Part shown: positions 33,878 through 42,771 of the stretch, one piece after another
Numbering within the stretch: position 1 is the stretch's first letter
How the letters are laid out: the number at the start of each line of letters is the position of its first letter
Source of the DNA: Phycisphaerales bacterium
Lineage (GTDB): Bacteria; Planctomycetota; Phycisphaerae; Sedimentisphaerales; Anaerobacaceae
Assembly (NCBI GenBank): GCA_020352515.1
Contig: CP070678.1
Coordinates: 3,158,754 to 3,211,183 of the forward strand
DNA length: 52,430 bases
Direction: 5' to 3'
Translations under genes and position numbers: made by a program
Notes under the pieces: model-generated
Database searches by the model: none
Seen by the model: only the letters and a program-made list of their open reading frames with translations
What the model was told of the DNA's origin: nothing

Positions 33878-34013
33878 ATCCAAGCTGCGCTTATCGTCAA
33901 AGAGCAATATAAACTTTAGGAAAAAAGCAGAACTTCGCAAAAAATTGTTAAGTTTACGGAAATCCGAGCGAAAAAGACTGTAGATGAAGCAATAGTGAAA
34001 GAACAACAATAAG

Positions 34014-34283
34014 ATGATAGAAAAAATACTCGGCAATCAGGTTCAAGACATTTTGGACAGAAGCTCCGCCAAACAACCCGACACGGCAAAAGTGTCCGTC
34101 GATTCGAGGACAGACGCATTGCTCCAGGCAAACTATGCTTGCCTGATTGAGAAGGCGAAAGCTGTCTGCGAAACTGACACAAAAGCGGTTCAAAGGGCCA
34201 AAGAGCTACTGCTTTCCGGCCGGCTCGATACCCCGCAAAATATTCGCTGCGCCGCCGAGAGGATCATTGATGGAGGCATATAG
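34014..34283 (+). CDS. flgM: Anti-sigma-28 factor FlgM
   Basis: An 89-residue protein. The C-terminal half, with VQRAKELLLSGRLDTPQNIRCAAERIIDGG, is the FlgM signature (helices that clamp sigma-28), and the N-terminal half is polar and probably unfolded, as required for export. FlgM blocks FliA until hook completion, when it is secreted. It is the last gene before a strong terminator. A 136-base AT-rich gap precedes it, which may hold an extra promoter. Confidence 0.88.
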   Translation: MIEKILGNQVQDILDRSSAKQPDTAKVSVDSRTDALLQANYACLIEKAKAVCETDTKAVQRAKELLLSGRLDTPQNIRCAAERIIDGGI

Positions 34284-34362
34284 CGACCTGAGGAAAGAGA
34301 CTACAAGATCGAAAGGCTGACCACGGAAGGTCGACAATACGGCCTGAAAGGATTTATAAACT

Positions 34363-34419
34363 CGGCGAGGAAATGTTTAGGACTGGCCCCCACCAGTTAA
34401 CACCCTCGCCGTTTTTTTT
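34363..34419 (+). terminator. Intrinsic terminator after flgM
   Basis: CGGCGAGG (34363-34370) pairs perfectly with CCTCGCCG (34404-34411), and eight T residues follow. An inner hairpin ACTGG/CCAGT (34382-34386 with 34393-34397) stacks inside. This marks the end of the rightward flagellar operon. Confidence 0.92.
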
Positions 34420-34901
34420 ACCCACGGAATTTACGCGTAACAATCCAGCACGCGCCCCGCACGACTTGAATCAGAAGATGTGCGCGAGACGCCCGGGCGG
34501 CGTGTGTAAGTTACCCAATCAGCCGCGGCATTCGCCCGGTCGTTGCCGAACCGGCCAACATGGTGAAGACCGGAATCTGAGCGGGTAACATTCCTTCTTG
34601 GGGGATGTGCCCCGCTATAGGTAACCGACCCGACAACTCTGCATGGAATTTTCTTTACCACTTCATCACGCTCCAGTTTCCGTCATCGTAGCAGATTCGC
34701 CCCCGAAAATCAAGAAGATTCACCCAATCGCGGCACCTGGATTGGGGAATTCCTCTGACAAGGCAAGCAGGGAAGACAGATACCGGACTTTATCGGAACG
34801 GAAGCGCAAAATTTGTCATGGATAGGACCTGATTTTCGCGTTAGAATAATCAAGGATTTGCCGTTCGGTATGATGTTTGGCTTTTGGGAAAAGGGCCGTC
34901 A
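34420..34901. other. Gap between flagellar terminator and zinc-ribbon gene
   Basis: About 480 bases without a convincing gene. Short frames on both strands (for example 34643-34825 plus and 34431-34661 minus) lack ribosome sites and sensible composition. The left half holds the GC-rich pairing region described at 34500-34626; the right half becomes AT-richer (34800-34880) and should contain the promoter of the next gene, though no clear -35/-10 pair was identified. Confidence 0.5.
34500..34626 (+). ncRNA. Possible structured RNA in gene-free stretch
   Basis: Several mutually compatible or competing stems can be drawn. GTTACCC (34510-34516) pairs with GGGTAAC (34583-34589) around a CCGGT/ACCGG hairpin (34536-34540 with 34550-34554). 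GCGGG (34581-34585) can instead pair with CCCGC (34611-34615), extended by ACAT/ATGT and CC/GG. GTTACC can also pair with GGTAAC at 34620-34625. The class is not recognised, strand and ends are uncertain, and chance pairing in GC-rich DNA is possible. Confidence 0.3.
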
Positions 34902-35102
34902 ATGGACGTTATCGCCAAGTGCCCGAGATGTGGTATGAGCCGGCTGCTCGACGCCGCAGCCACCGACAGAAGAATAAGGTGCAGGCGGTGCAATAGGCTC
35001 TTCAAGGTTCCCAGCCTGGACGAAATCCCCAAGGCAACCAGCACAATAAAGCAGGCTAGAACCACTATCCACGTGGATGAAGACGGAAGAACCTACGGAT
35101 AA
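34902..35102 (+). CDS. Small zinc-ribbon protein
   Basis: A 66-residue protein with CPRCG near residues 7-11 and CRRC near 27-30, a four-cysteine zinc ribbon of the MJ0042/zinc-ribbon_5 kind often found as a short module in planctomycete and deltaproteobacterial proteins. The ATG at 34902 has AAGGG seven bases upstream; a TTG at 34884 would only lengthen it by six residues. After the ribbon there is a polar tail (HVDEDGRTYG). It stands alone between the flagellar terminator and an opposing gene. Binding to nucleic acid or protein is possible; the function is unknown. Confidence 0.72.
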   Translation: MDVIAKCPRCGMSRLLDAAATDRRIRCRRCNRLFKVPSLDEIPKATSTIKQARTTIHVDEDGRTYG

Positions 35103-35202
35103 TCCGAAACCCAGGCCAGCCAACCGGCAGCCTTCTATATCAAAATGTAACCGCAGGCGCCCTTCACAGCCGCTATGCCTACCCCTGCTCTCGTTTGGAC
35201 GC

Positions 35203-35610
35203 CTATCTGGCAGGCGGCTCCGCACCCTCGCCAACCGGCCTTTTTCTAACCTGTGGCCTGGCGGTTCGTTCCTCCCCCTTCCTCGGTTCTTCTATGCCAA
35301 GGGCCCTCTCGATTCTCGCCATCCGCCCCGAAAGCCCGCTCAGCTTCCGCTCGATAGAATCCAGCTTCTCCAGCACAGCCTTGACGTCCGTATTCACACC
35401 GCTCAGATTCCTGTCGGTCAATATCATATACCGGCTCATCATCCGCTCATAGGCGTCTATCGCCCGGGCCGCGTCCGTCCTGTACTCCGGAAGCGTGATC
35501 TCGGGCCTGACCCTATAAGTCCTTTCCCTGCCGTGAATTAGCCCGGAAAGCCAGAGTACGATTCCGCAGACAGCCAAGCTCGCTGTAATGGTCAACAAGT
35601 TCTTTTTCAT
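35203..35610 (-). CDS. Membrane-anchored coiled-coil protein, unknown
   Basis: A 135-residue protein with one N-terminal hydrophobic helix (~5-25) and a charged remainder. Residues ~75-108 form a coiled coil (VLEKLDSIERKLSGLSGRMARIERAL), and the tail is rich in Arg, Pro and Glu. An AGGAGGT ribosome site, the best in this part of the window, lies before the ATG at 35610. It is transcribed toward the zinc-ribbon gene and divergently from the symporter. No family is recognised; structural or divisome-like membrane roles fit the topology but are speculative. Confidence 0.75.
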   Translation of the reverse strand: MKKNLLTITASLAVCGIVLWLSGLIHGRERTYRVRPEITLPEYRTDAARAIDAYERMMSRYMILTDRNLSGVNTDVKAVLEKLDSIERKLSGLSGRMARIERALGIEEPRKGEERTARPQVRKRPVGEGAEPPAR

Positions 35611-36132
35611 TATAGGACCACCTCCTTTCCATTATTTAAGCTTGCCGATTTAAGGCTCGCAAAACAATATTCACACTATCGGCTAAAGGACGGCCGGACT
35701 ATCGACATTGGCGCGTATTCGTTCGAGACAATTGACAATATTGCCCCGGCTTCGCTTCGGACACAAAATCACCCCTCCCTGCCTGCCGACGAGACCGAAC
35801 GAGCCAATAGGCCGCCACATAACATACTGCCCCTTAGTACCATTGATAAAACTTGCCATCCAAGGCAAATCTCGCTTGAAAGCAGACCGCGTCACTGTAA
35901 AATCATGCAAACTGGGCTCGACAGTCCCGGTCGAGGGGCGAACTCGTCCGATTTCGGCCGCAGAAATGTAGAAGAGCTTCGCCAAGGAGGCCACCCAAAG
36001 CCGTAGAGTAGAAGCAAGGGAAAGATTTGAACAAAACTGCCGGACATGTTCCCGAGTCTGTTGCTTTGCCGATTGTGTATGTTTATCTTGACGCCAAAAC
36101 TCTCGATTTAACCGTTTCCGGAAGGGAAAAAA
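35611..36132. promoter_or_regulatory. Divergent promoter region before the pentose genes
   Basis: A 522-base gap separating the leftward coiled-coil gene from the rightward symporter gene. Frames crossing it (for example minus 35683-36378) run into the symporter and look like shadows. It should hold both promoters and any sugar-responsive operator. Only a moderate promoter candidate for the symporter is visible (36061-36089). Confidence 0.5.
36061..36089 (+). promoter_or_regulatory. Candidate promoter of the symporter-ribulokinase operon
   Basis: TTGCTT and TATCTT with a 17-base spacer lie 44 bases before the symporter ATG. Spacing is ideal, but each hexamer has two or more mismatches. Confidence 0.3.
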
Positions 36133-37923
36133 ATGAGTTTTGAAATGCTGGACTGGTTGATGATTGGCATTTACTTTGCCATATTGTTTGGGATTGCCTG
36201 GTGGGTTATCCGCAAGAGCAGGGATACGGCCGACGACTATTTCCTTGCCGGACGAAACCTGGGATGGTTTATCATCGGCGCCTCCATCTTCGCCTCCAAT
36301 ATCGGCTCTGAGCACATCGTTGGCTTGGCAGGATCCGGCTGCACCGACGGCGTCGCTATGGCCCACTACGAGCTGCACGCGTGGTGCCTGCTCATCCTGG
36401 CGTGGGTCTTCGTGCCGTTCTACATGCGGTCGAAGGTCTTCACAATGCCCGAGTTTCTCGAAAGACGATTTTCTGAATCCAGCCGGAGGGTGCTGTCCGT
36501 TATCTCCCTGGTCGCTTACGTCCTGACAAAGATCGCCGTGGGCATATTCGCCGGAGGAATAGTCTTCGGGGCCCTGCTGCCGGAGCTGCGGCTCAATCTC
36601 GGCTTCCTCGTTCTGGACAGCTTCTGGATCGGCTCCATACTCGTCATTATACTCACCGGCGTCTACACGGTCCTCGGCGGCCTCCGGGCCGTCGCCTACA
36701 CCGAAGCCGTCCAGACTATCATCCTCGTGCTGGGCTCGGTCCTCGTGACCATCTTCGGCCTAAACGCCCTTGGGGGCTGGGAGCAGTTGCGCCAGGTCTG
36801 CGGCTCCGACATGTTCAACCTCTGGAAACCGCTCGTACCTTCGGGCGTCGAGGGAACCTGGGACCCCGTGCTCGTCAAGGATGCCGCAGGCGAAACCGTT
36901 CGCCAGGCATGGTATTTCAACGACAACTACCCCTGGCTCGGGATGCTCTTCTGCGCACCGATTATCGGCCTGTGGTACTGGTGTACCGACCAGTACATCG
37001 TCCAGCGAGTCCTCGGCGGACCCAACGAGCGCGAGGCCAGGAGAGGCTCTATCTGCGCCGCCTTCCTGAAACTGCTGCCCGTATTCATCTTCATAATACC
37101 CGGCATGATCTGCTTCGCCCTGGCCAAGAGCGGCAAGGTCGCCGAAATCCAGCAGACCCTCTTCGACCAGAACGGCCAACTGCTCCGCGACGAATCACAG
37201 GCCGCCTTCCCGCTGCTTGTGACTACCGTTCTTCCCGCCGGTGTCCGGGGAATCGTCGTCGCAGGACTCCTGGCCGCCCTGATGAGCTCGCTGGCGGGCG
37301 TCTTCAACGCATCCGCAACCCTGTTCACCATGGATTTCTACAGCAAAATCCGACCTGGCGCCTCCCAGCACAAGCTCGTATGGGTCGGACGAATAGCAAC
37401 GACCGTAATGGTCATAATCGGGCTCTGCTGGATACCCGTCATACGCGGAGGCAAGGGACTCTACGACTACCTCCAGGGAGTCCAGGCGTATCTCGCCCCG
37501 CCAATCTTCGTCGTCTTCTTCCTCGGCGTATTTATGAAACGCCTGAACGCCAAAGGATGTCTGGCCGCTCTCATTGTCGGCTTCGCCATGGGCCTGATAC
37601 GGCTTGGAATCGACACCCCCGTAAAGCTGCTCAAGGACTTCTCATACGCCGAAGGCTCCTTCCTGTGGGTCATGAACCATATCTTCTTCCAGTACTACAG
37701 TCTGCTGATCTTCCTGGTCTGCGTTGTTGTGATGATAGTGGTCAGTTATCTCACCGAAGAGCCTTCCTACGAGAAAATCCAGGGCCTTACCTACGGCACG
37801 CTTACCACCGACGACCGAAAGCAGTCGCGGGCGAGCTGGACGTATGCCGACCTGGTCTTCTCCGGAGTCGTTCTGGCAATTATCGCGGCCGCCTACCTGT
37901 ATTTCAGAGGCTTCAAAGGCTGA
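36133..37923 (+). CDS. Sodium:solute symporter (SSS/SGLT family)
   Basis: A 596-residue membrane protein with about 13-14 hydrophobic helices. The start region DWLMIGIYFAILFGIAWWVIRKSRDTADDYFLAGRNLGWFIIGASIFASNIGSEHIVGLAG is typical of SGLT-type sodium/sugar symporters, as are YTVLGGLRAVAYTEAVQ and the late LAALMSSLAGVFNASATLFTMDFY. It should couple uptake of a sugar or related solute to the sodium gradient. The ribulokinase gene follows 69 bases downstream, so a pentose such as arabinose (or a pentose-containing product) is the likely substrate. It has a GGAAGGG-like ribosome site. Confidence 0.93.
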   Translation: MSFEMLDWLMIGIYFAILFGIAWWVIRKSRDTADDYFLAGRNLGWFIIGASIFASNIGSEHIVGLAGSGCTDGVAMAHYELHAWCLLILAWVFVPFYMRSKVFTMPEFLERRFSESSRRVLSVISLVAYVLTKIAVGIFAGGIVFGALLPELRLNLGFLVLDSFWIGSILVIILTGVYTVLGGLRAVAYTEAVQTIILVLGSVLVTIFGLNALGGWEQLRQVCGSDMFNLWKPLVPSGVEGTWDPVLVKDAAGETVRQAWYFNDNYPWLGMLFCAPIIGLWYWCTDQYIVQRVLGGPNEREARRGSICAAFLKLLPVFIFIIPGMICFALAKSGKVAEIQQTLFDQNGQLLRDESQAAFPLLVTTVLPAGVRGIVVAGLLAALMSSLAGVFNASATLFTMDFYSKIRPGASQHKLVWVGRIATTVMVIIGLCWIPVIRGGKGLYDYLQGVQAYLAPPIFVVFFLGVFMKRLNAKGCLAALIVGFAMGLIRLGIDTPVKLLKDFSYAEGSFLWVMNHIFFQYYSLLIFLVCVVVMIVVSYLTEEPSYEKIQGLTYGTLTTDDRKQSRASWTYADLVFSGVVLAIIAAAYLYFRGFKG

Positions 37924-37992
37924 GAACCAGCGCCGTTTTCTTAGAGGACTTTTGACATACATTTGGAGACTTCTCGTTCGGGAGGGATTGAA

Positions 37993-39678
37993 ATGGCTTA
38001 CACAATAGGCTTGGACTACGGAACCAACTCCGTCAGGTGCCTTATTGTTGACGTCGCCACCGGTGCCGAACCGGGAACCGCCGTTTATGAATATGAAACA
38101 GGGCAGGCCGGCATTATTATCGACCCCGCCGACCACAACCTCGCTCGGCAAAATCCCGCCGATTATATCAAGGGCGTTAAAGTAACCGTCAACGAGGCAA
38201 TCTCCTTGGCCAAAGAGGCCGACAAGACCTTCGACCCAAACGAGGTCATAGGAATAGGCATCGACACAACCGGCTCCACGCCGATCCCCGTTAATAAAGA
38301 CGGGACGCCTTTGAGCATGCTCGAAGAATTCAAGGACAACCCAAACGCCCATGCCTGGCTCTGGAAGGACCATACCGGCCACGCCGAAGCCGCCGAAATA
38401 ACCGCACTCGCCTCCGACAAGCATCCCGAGTACCTCGCCAAGTGCGGCGGCATATATTCCTCCGAATGGTTCTTCAGCAAAATACTCCACTGCCTGCGAA
38501 CCGACCCCGAAGTCTTCAAGGCGGCCCGTAGCTGGGTCGAGTGCTGCGACTACATACCCGCCCTCCTGACCGGCGCAACCGCCCCTGAAATGATAAAGCG
38601 CAGCCGCTGTGCGGCCGGCCACAAGGCTATGTTCAACAACCAGTGGGCGGGCCTGCCCGCCAAAAAGTTCCTCGCTAAGCTCCACCCCGAACTCGGCGCG
38701 CTTAGAGACCGCTTGTACGAGAAAACTTATACTGTCCAGACCCGGGCGGGCAAGCTGACCCAAAAGTGGGCCGGCGATCTCGGATTACCCGCCGGCATCC
38801 CGGTCGCGGTCGGCGCTTTCGACGCACATTTGGGCGCCGTCGGCTCCGGAATCGCCCCCGGCAAGCTCGTCAAGATAATCGGCACCAGCACCTGCGATAT
38901 GCTCGTCTCGGAATCGAGCCGCGACCTCGCCGACATCCCCGGAATATGCGGCATAGTCGACGGCTCCATCCTCCCGGGCTTCTTCGGGCTGGAAGCCGGC
39001 CAATCCGCTGTGGGCGACATCTTCAACTGGTTTGTCAACCACATCCAGCCCGGCGGACTGGAGGCCGGCTCACACGAGACCCTGACAGAAAAGGCCACCA
39101 ATCTCAAGCCCGGCCAGTCCGGCCTGCTCGCCCTCGACTGGAACAACGGAAACAGAACCGTCCTCGTCGACCAAAGGCTGACCGGCCTGCTCATCGGACA
39201 GACACTCCACACCAGACCCGAAGAAATCTATCGGGCCCTGATCGAGGCTACCGCCTTCGGAGCCCTTACCATCATCAACCGGTTCGAGCAGTACGGCGTC
39301 GAGGTCGCCGAGGTCGTTAACTGTGGCGGCATCGCCGAAAAGAATCCCCTGCTCATGCAGATTTACGCCGATGTCACCGGCCGAGAAATGAAGATATCAC
39401 GCTCTGCCCAGAGTTGTGCCCTTGGCGCCGCTATTACCGGCGCCGTCGTGGCCGGCAAACAGGCCGGCGGCTACGACGATTTCGCGGACGCCCAGAAAGC
39501 AATGTGCGGCATAAAACAAACAACCTACAAGCCCGTTGCCGCGAACCACCGGGTCTACCGCCAGCTATACCTGCTCTATAAGCAGCTACATGACGCCTTT
39601 GGAACAAACCAGTGGTCCGGAAAACTCGCCAACGTCATGAAGGAGCTGCTCAACATCAAGGACGGAACCAACGCCTAA
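37993..39678 (+). CDS. araB: Ribulokinase
   Basis: A 561-residue FGGY-family kinase, close to the ~566 of known L-ribulokinases. It begins with [15 protein letters not shown], has [12 protein letters not shown] near residue 90, LWKDHTG near 125, and the ATP-side motif [18 protein letters not shown], all characteristic of AraB. The ATG at 37993 has GGAGGG upstream; a longer frame from 37963 is not needed. The enzyme phosphorylates L-ribulose to L-ribulose-5-phosphate. The isomerase and epimerase (araA, araD) are not in the window. With the sodium symporter upstream it forms a pentose-use pair. Confidence 0.93.
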   Translation: MAYTIGLDYGTNSVRCLIVDVATGAEPGTAVYEYETGQAGIIIDPADHNLARQNPADYIKGVKVTVNEAISLAKEADKTFDPNEVIGIGIDTTGSTPIPVNKDGTPLSMLEEFKDNPNAHAWLWKDHTGHAEAAEITALASDKHPEYLAKCGGIYSSEWFFSKILHCLRTDPEVFKAARSWVECCDYIPALLTGATAPEMIKRSRCAAGHKAMFNNQWAGLPAKKFLAKLHPELGALRDRLYEKTYTVQTRAGKLTQKWAGDLGLPAGIPVAVGAFDAHLGAVGSGIAPGKLVKIIGTSTCDMLVSESSRDLADIPGICGIVDGSILPGFFGLEAGQSAVGDIFNWFVNHIQPGGLEAGSHETLTEKATNLKPGQSGLLALDWNNGNRTVLVDQRLTGLLIGQTLHTRPEEIYRALIEATAFGALTIINRFEQYGVEVAEVVNCGGIAEKNPLLMQIYADVTGREMKISRSAQSCALGAAITGAVVAGKQAGGYDDFADAQKAMCGIKQTTYKPVAANHRVYRQLYLLYKQLHDAFGTNQWSGKLANVMKELLNIKDGTNA

Positions 39679-40001
39679 CCACTACCCCGGGCCTCTTCAA
39701 GCCGGTTTGTAACCGCCAACTTCCATTTGTTATGGTCGGCTGCATCGGATCGAAGCCACCCGGCTTTAGCCCCGGCAATCACCTCTATCCGCCCGCGAGC
39801 CCTGCCCAAGTCCACCGGGACCTGACGTTGCGACCGGGCTCACCTGCCAAATTGGCACGGCGCCGCGGCGCAACGAAATCCATAACTACTTGCCCAAAAA
39901 GCACTTATGATTTAGACGCCCCTTCCGGCACGCCGTTTGCGATACCCTATCGGATAGCGTTTCGAATATACTATTTTTGCGCGAATAACAGGAATAAGCC
40001 G
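39679..40001. other. Gap between araB and clpB
   Basis: A 323-base gap. An in-frame extension of clpB to 39612 exists, but it overlaps araB and is not similar to ClpB, so the gap is taken as non-coding. Apart from the promoter candidate near its right end no feature is seen. Confidence 0.55.
39947..39972 (+). promoter_or_regulatory. Candidate clpB promoter with palindrome
   Basis: TATACT (39967-39972, five of six to TATAAT) lies 30 bases before the clpB ATG. Upstream, at the place of the -35 element, stands the palindrome CTATC-G-GATAG (39947-39957) and no recognisable -35 hexamer, suggesting control by a DNA-binding protein or an alternative sigma factor. No CIRCE element was seen. Confidence 0.35.
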
Positions 40002-42584
40002 ATGAAATTCGATAAATTCACATTGAAGGCCCAGGAGGCCCTGGCGACCGCACAGCAGATCGTCATGGCCAAATCACATACCCTGCTCACGCCCCTGCAC
40101 CTGCTCAGCGCCCTTCTAACCGACAGCGACGGCATCGCCGCCATGCTCCTCAAAAAGATCGGCGCCAACGTCTCCCGAATCACCGAACTGACCGACAGCG
40201 AGCTCGGCCGCCTGCCTCAGGGAAAGGCTAACGCCCAGATAATGCCCGACCCTACCCTCGGACAGGTCGTCCTCGACGCCCAGAACAGGGCCGACGCCAT
40301 GGGGGACGAATACCTCAGCGTCGAGCATCTGCTCATCTCCCTCGCGTCCGTCGAAAGCGACGCCAGGGAAATCCTGCAGCTCAATTCCGTCACGCCCGAA
40401 GACATCACAAAGGCCCTTGAGGAAATCCGCGGCCCCGAGAAGATTACCGACCAGAGCCCGGAGGGCAAATACAAGGCCCTCGAGCGATACGGCATCGACC
40501 TGCTCGATATGGCCCGCAAGGGAAAACTCGACCCCGTCATCGGCAGAGACGAAGAGGTCCGCCGCTGCATGCAGGTCCTGAACCGCCGAACCAAGAACAA
40601 CCCCGTCCTCATAGGTGAGCCGGGCGTCGGAAAAACCGCTATCGTCGAAGGGCTCGCCCAGAGAATCGTGGCCGGTGACGTCCCTGCAGGCCTCAAAAAC
40701 AAGAGAGTTGTCGCCCTCGATATGGGCGCCCTGATTGCCGGAACAAAATTCAGGGGCGAATTCGAGGACCGGCTAAAGGCTGTCCTCAAGGAGGTCGTCG
40801 CCGCCCAGGGCCAGATAATACTCTTCATCGACGAGCTGCACACCGTCGTGGGCGCCGGCAAGACCGAGGGCTCCGTCGACGCCGGCAATCTCCTAAAGCC
40901 CTCCCTCGCACGAGGCGAGCTCCGTTGCATCGGCGCAACCACGATTGACGAATACCGAAAGTACATCGAAAAAGACGCAGCCCTCGAAAGACGCTTTCAA
41001 CCGATTATGATCAATCCCCCCACCGTCGAAGAGACCATCGCAATACTCAGGGGCCTCAAGAGCCGATACGACACCCATCACGGAGTCAGAATCATCGACG
41101 CCGCCCTCGTTGCCGCAGCAACGCTGTCGAACCGCTACATCACCGACCGATGGCTGCCCGACAAGGCCATAGACCTCATCGACGAGGCCGCTTCAAAGCT
41201 CCGCATCGAAAACGACTCGCTGCCCGCCGAGCTCGACTCGATAAGAAGAAAAATCGTACAACTGCAAATCGAACGCGAGGCGCTCAAAAAGGAAAGCGAC
41301 GACGCAAGCAAAGAACACCTTAAAAGAACCGAAAAACAGTTGGCCGACCTCCGGGAGCAGGACGCGAGCCTGACCGCACAGTGGGAGGCCGAAAAAGGCG
41401 ACATCGACCAGATTAAGCAGCTAAGAGAGCAAATCGAAGATGCCAATAACCGCTTCGAAGACGCCCAGCGACAGGGCCGGCTGGAGGACGCCGCAAGGTT
41501 AAAGTACGAAACCATAGCCAACCTTAAAAAGGAGCTTGCGCAAAAAGAAGATCGGCTCGTCAACGCAGAAAAGCATAAGATAATCCGAGACGAGGTCACG
41601 GAAGAACATATTGCCGGCGTCGTCTCAAAGTGGACCGGAATCCCCGTCGCCCGCCTGCTCAGCGGCGAGCGCGAACGCCTCATGAAAATGGAAGACAGCA
41701 TCCAACAGCGTGTAGTCGGTCAGGACGAAGCCGTCGCCGCACTCTGCAACGCCGTCCGCAGGAGCCGCTCCGGACTGTCCGACCCCAACCGCCCGATAGG
41801 GACGTTTCTATTCCTCGGACCCACCGGCGTCGGCAAAACCGAGCTGTCCAAGGCCCTCGCCGACTTCCTTTTCAACGACCCCCACGCAATGGTCCGAATC
41901 GACATGTCGGAGTTCATGGAACAGCACTCCGTCGCCCGCCTCATCGGAGCGCCTCCGGGATACGTCGGATACGAAGAGGGCGGCAGGCTCACCGAAGCCG
42001 TCCGCCGAAAGCCCTACTCGGTCATCCTCCTCGACGAAATCGAAAAGGCCCACCCCGACGTCTTCAACGTCCTGCTGCAGGTCTTTGACGACGGCCGCCT
42101 CACCGACGGAAAAGGCAGGACCGTAGCCTTCCAGAACACCGTCATCATCATGACCAGCAACATCGCCAGCCAGCAAATACAGCAGCTCACCGAGGAATCC
42201 GGCGCCGACTGGGAAATCGAGGCCCACGTCAAGGACGCCCTGAAACAGATATTTAAGCCGGAGTTCTTGAACCGAATCGACGAAATAATCGTCTTCCACA
42301 TGCTGACAAAACAACACCTCGAAACAATCGTCGACATCCAGCTCGGTTATCTGGCCGACCGCCTCCGGGGCCGCAAGATCGAGCTCGAATTCACCGACAC
42401 CGCCCGCAAACAGATCATGGATGAGGGCTACGACCCCGCTTTCGGAGCACGACCCTTGAAGAGAACCATCCAGCAACGCCTCGAAAACCCCCTCGCAACC
42501 GAGCTGCTTGCCGGGAAATTCACCGACGGTGACTCAATAAGAGTCGACGCCAACGCGCACAAATTCACCTTCGAAAAGGCATGA
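40002..42584 (+). CDS. clpB: ATP-dependent disaggregase ClpB
   Basis: An 860-residue Hsp100 protein with normal length and order: N-domain ([20 protein letters not shown], residues 1-~145), first AAA+ domain with Walker A GEPGVGKT (205-212), a coiled-coil middle domain (~410-530) that identifies ClpB rather than ClpA/ClpC, and second AAA+ domain with Walker A GPTGVGKT (606-613) and the closing [19 protein letters not shown]. ClpB dissolves protein aggregates with DnaK after heat stress. ATG 40002 is chosen because ClpB similarity begins exactly there; the frame upstream is unrelated. Confidence 0.97.
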   Translation: MKFDKFTLKAQEALATAQQIVMAKSHTLLTPLHLLSALLTDSDGIAAMLLKKIGANVSRITELTDSELGRLPQGKANAQIMPDPTLGQVVLDAQNRADAMGDEYLSVEHLLISLASVESDAREILQLNSVTPEDITKALEEIRGPEKITDQSPEGKYKALERYGIDLLDMARKGKLDPVIGRDEEVRRCMQVLNRRTKNNPVLIGEPGVGKTAIVEGLAQRIVAGDVPAGLKNKRVVALDMGALIAGTKFRGEFEDRLKAVLKEVVAAQGQIILFIDELHTVVGAGKTEGSVDAGNLLKPSLARGELRCIGATTIDEYRKYIEKDAALERRFQPIMINPPTVEETIAILRGLKSRYDTHHGVRIIDAALVAAATLSNRYITDRWLPDKAIDLIDEAASKLRIENDSLPAELDSIRRKIVQLQIEREALKKESDDASKEHLKRTEKQLADLREQDASLTAQWEAEKGDIDQIKQLREQIEDANNRFEDAQRQGRLEDAARLKYETIANLKKELAQKEDRLVNAEKHKIIRDEVTEEHIAGVVSKWTGIPVARLLSGERERLMKMEDSIQQRVVGQDEAVAALCNAVRRSRSGLSDPNRPIGTFLFLGPTGVGKTELSKALADFLFNDPHAMVRIDMSEFMEQHSVARLIGAPPGYVGYEEGGRLTEAVRRKPYSVILLDEIEKAHPDVFNVLLQVFDDGRLTDGKGRTVAFQNTVIIMTSNIASQQIQQLTEESGADWEIEAHVKDALKQIFKPEFLNRIDEIIVFHMLTKQHLETIVDIQLGYLADRLRGRKIELEFTDTARKQIMDEGYDPAFGARPLKRTIQQRLENPLATELLAGKFTDGDSIRVDANAHKFTFEKA

Positions 42585-42649
42585 GCACCGCCTCCCGCCT
42601 CCGGCCCGAAAGGTGGCAGCCCTGCACGGGCAGGACAATGTGGCGGCCC

Positions 42650-42678
42650 TTGATTTGCTACAATCCGGCCGCTATCAT
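42650..42678 (+). promoter_or_regulatory. Sigma-70-type promoter of the metalloprotease gene
   Basis: TTGATT and TATCAT with a 17-base spacer (four and five of six matches). An overlapping alternative is the extended -10 element TGCTACAAT at 42656-42664. Both lie 90-115 bases before the ATG at 42772 in a 187-base gap. Confidence 0.45.
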
Positions 42679-42771
42679 ACTGCCCAAGAAGTGCTACACC
42701 TGTTGCCGTTGTGCCGGCCTCGTTGACGCGCCGCAGCCGCGGGGCTCGAGCACGATTTTTGGTTAGTCAAA

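Noticed and set aside
33948..33975. Sigma-28-like promoter before flgM (TTAAGTTT, then GCGAAAAA)
   Set aside because: The -35 part is close, but the spacer is 12 instead of 11 and the -10 part matches GCCGATAA at only five of eight positions in an A-rich stretch.
34643..34825. 60-codon frame after the flagellar terminator
   Set aside because: No ribosome site, odd composition and no coupling to a neighbour.
35683..36378. 231-codon minus-strand frame covering the gap before the symporter
   Set aside because: Half of it is antisense to the symporter start and the rest has no protein-like pattern; treated as non-coding.
37642..38763. 373-codon minus-strand frame across the symporter and ribulokinase genes
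   Set aside because: It lies wholly antisense to two well-identified genes, has no recognisable motif, and arises from the strong C-ending codon use on the plus strand.
39612..40001. N-terminal extension of the clpB frame
   Set aside because: It overlaps araB in another frame and is unlike ClpB, whose N-domain begins exactly at ATG 40002.
42581..42766. 61-codon frame overlapping the clpB stop
   Set aside because: Cys/Pro/Arg-rich composition, overlaps the promoter candidates of the next gene and shows no known motif.
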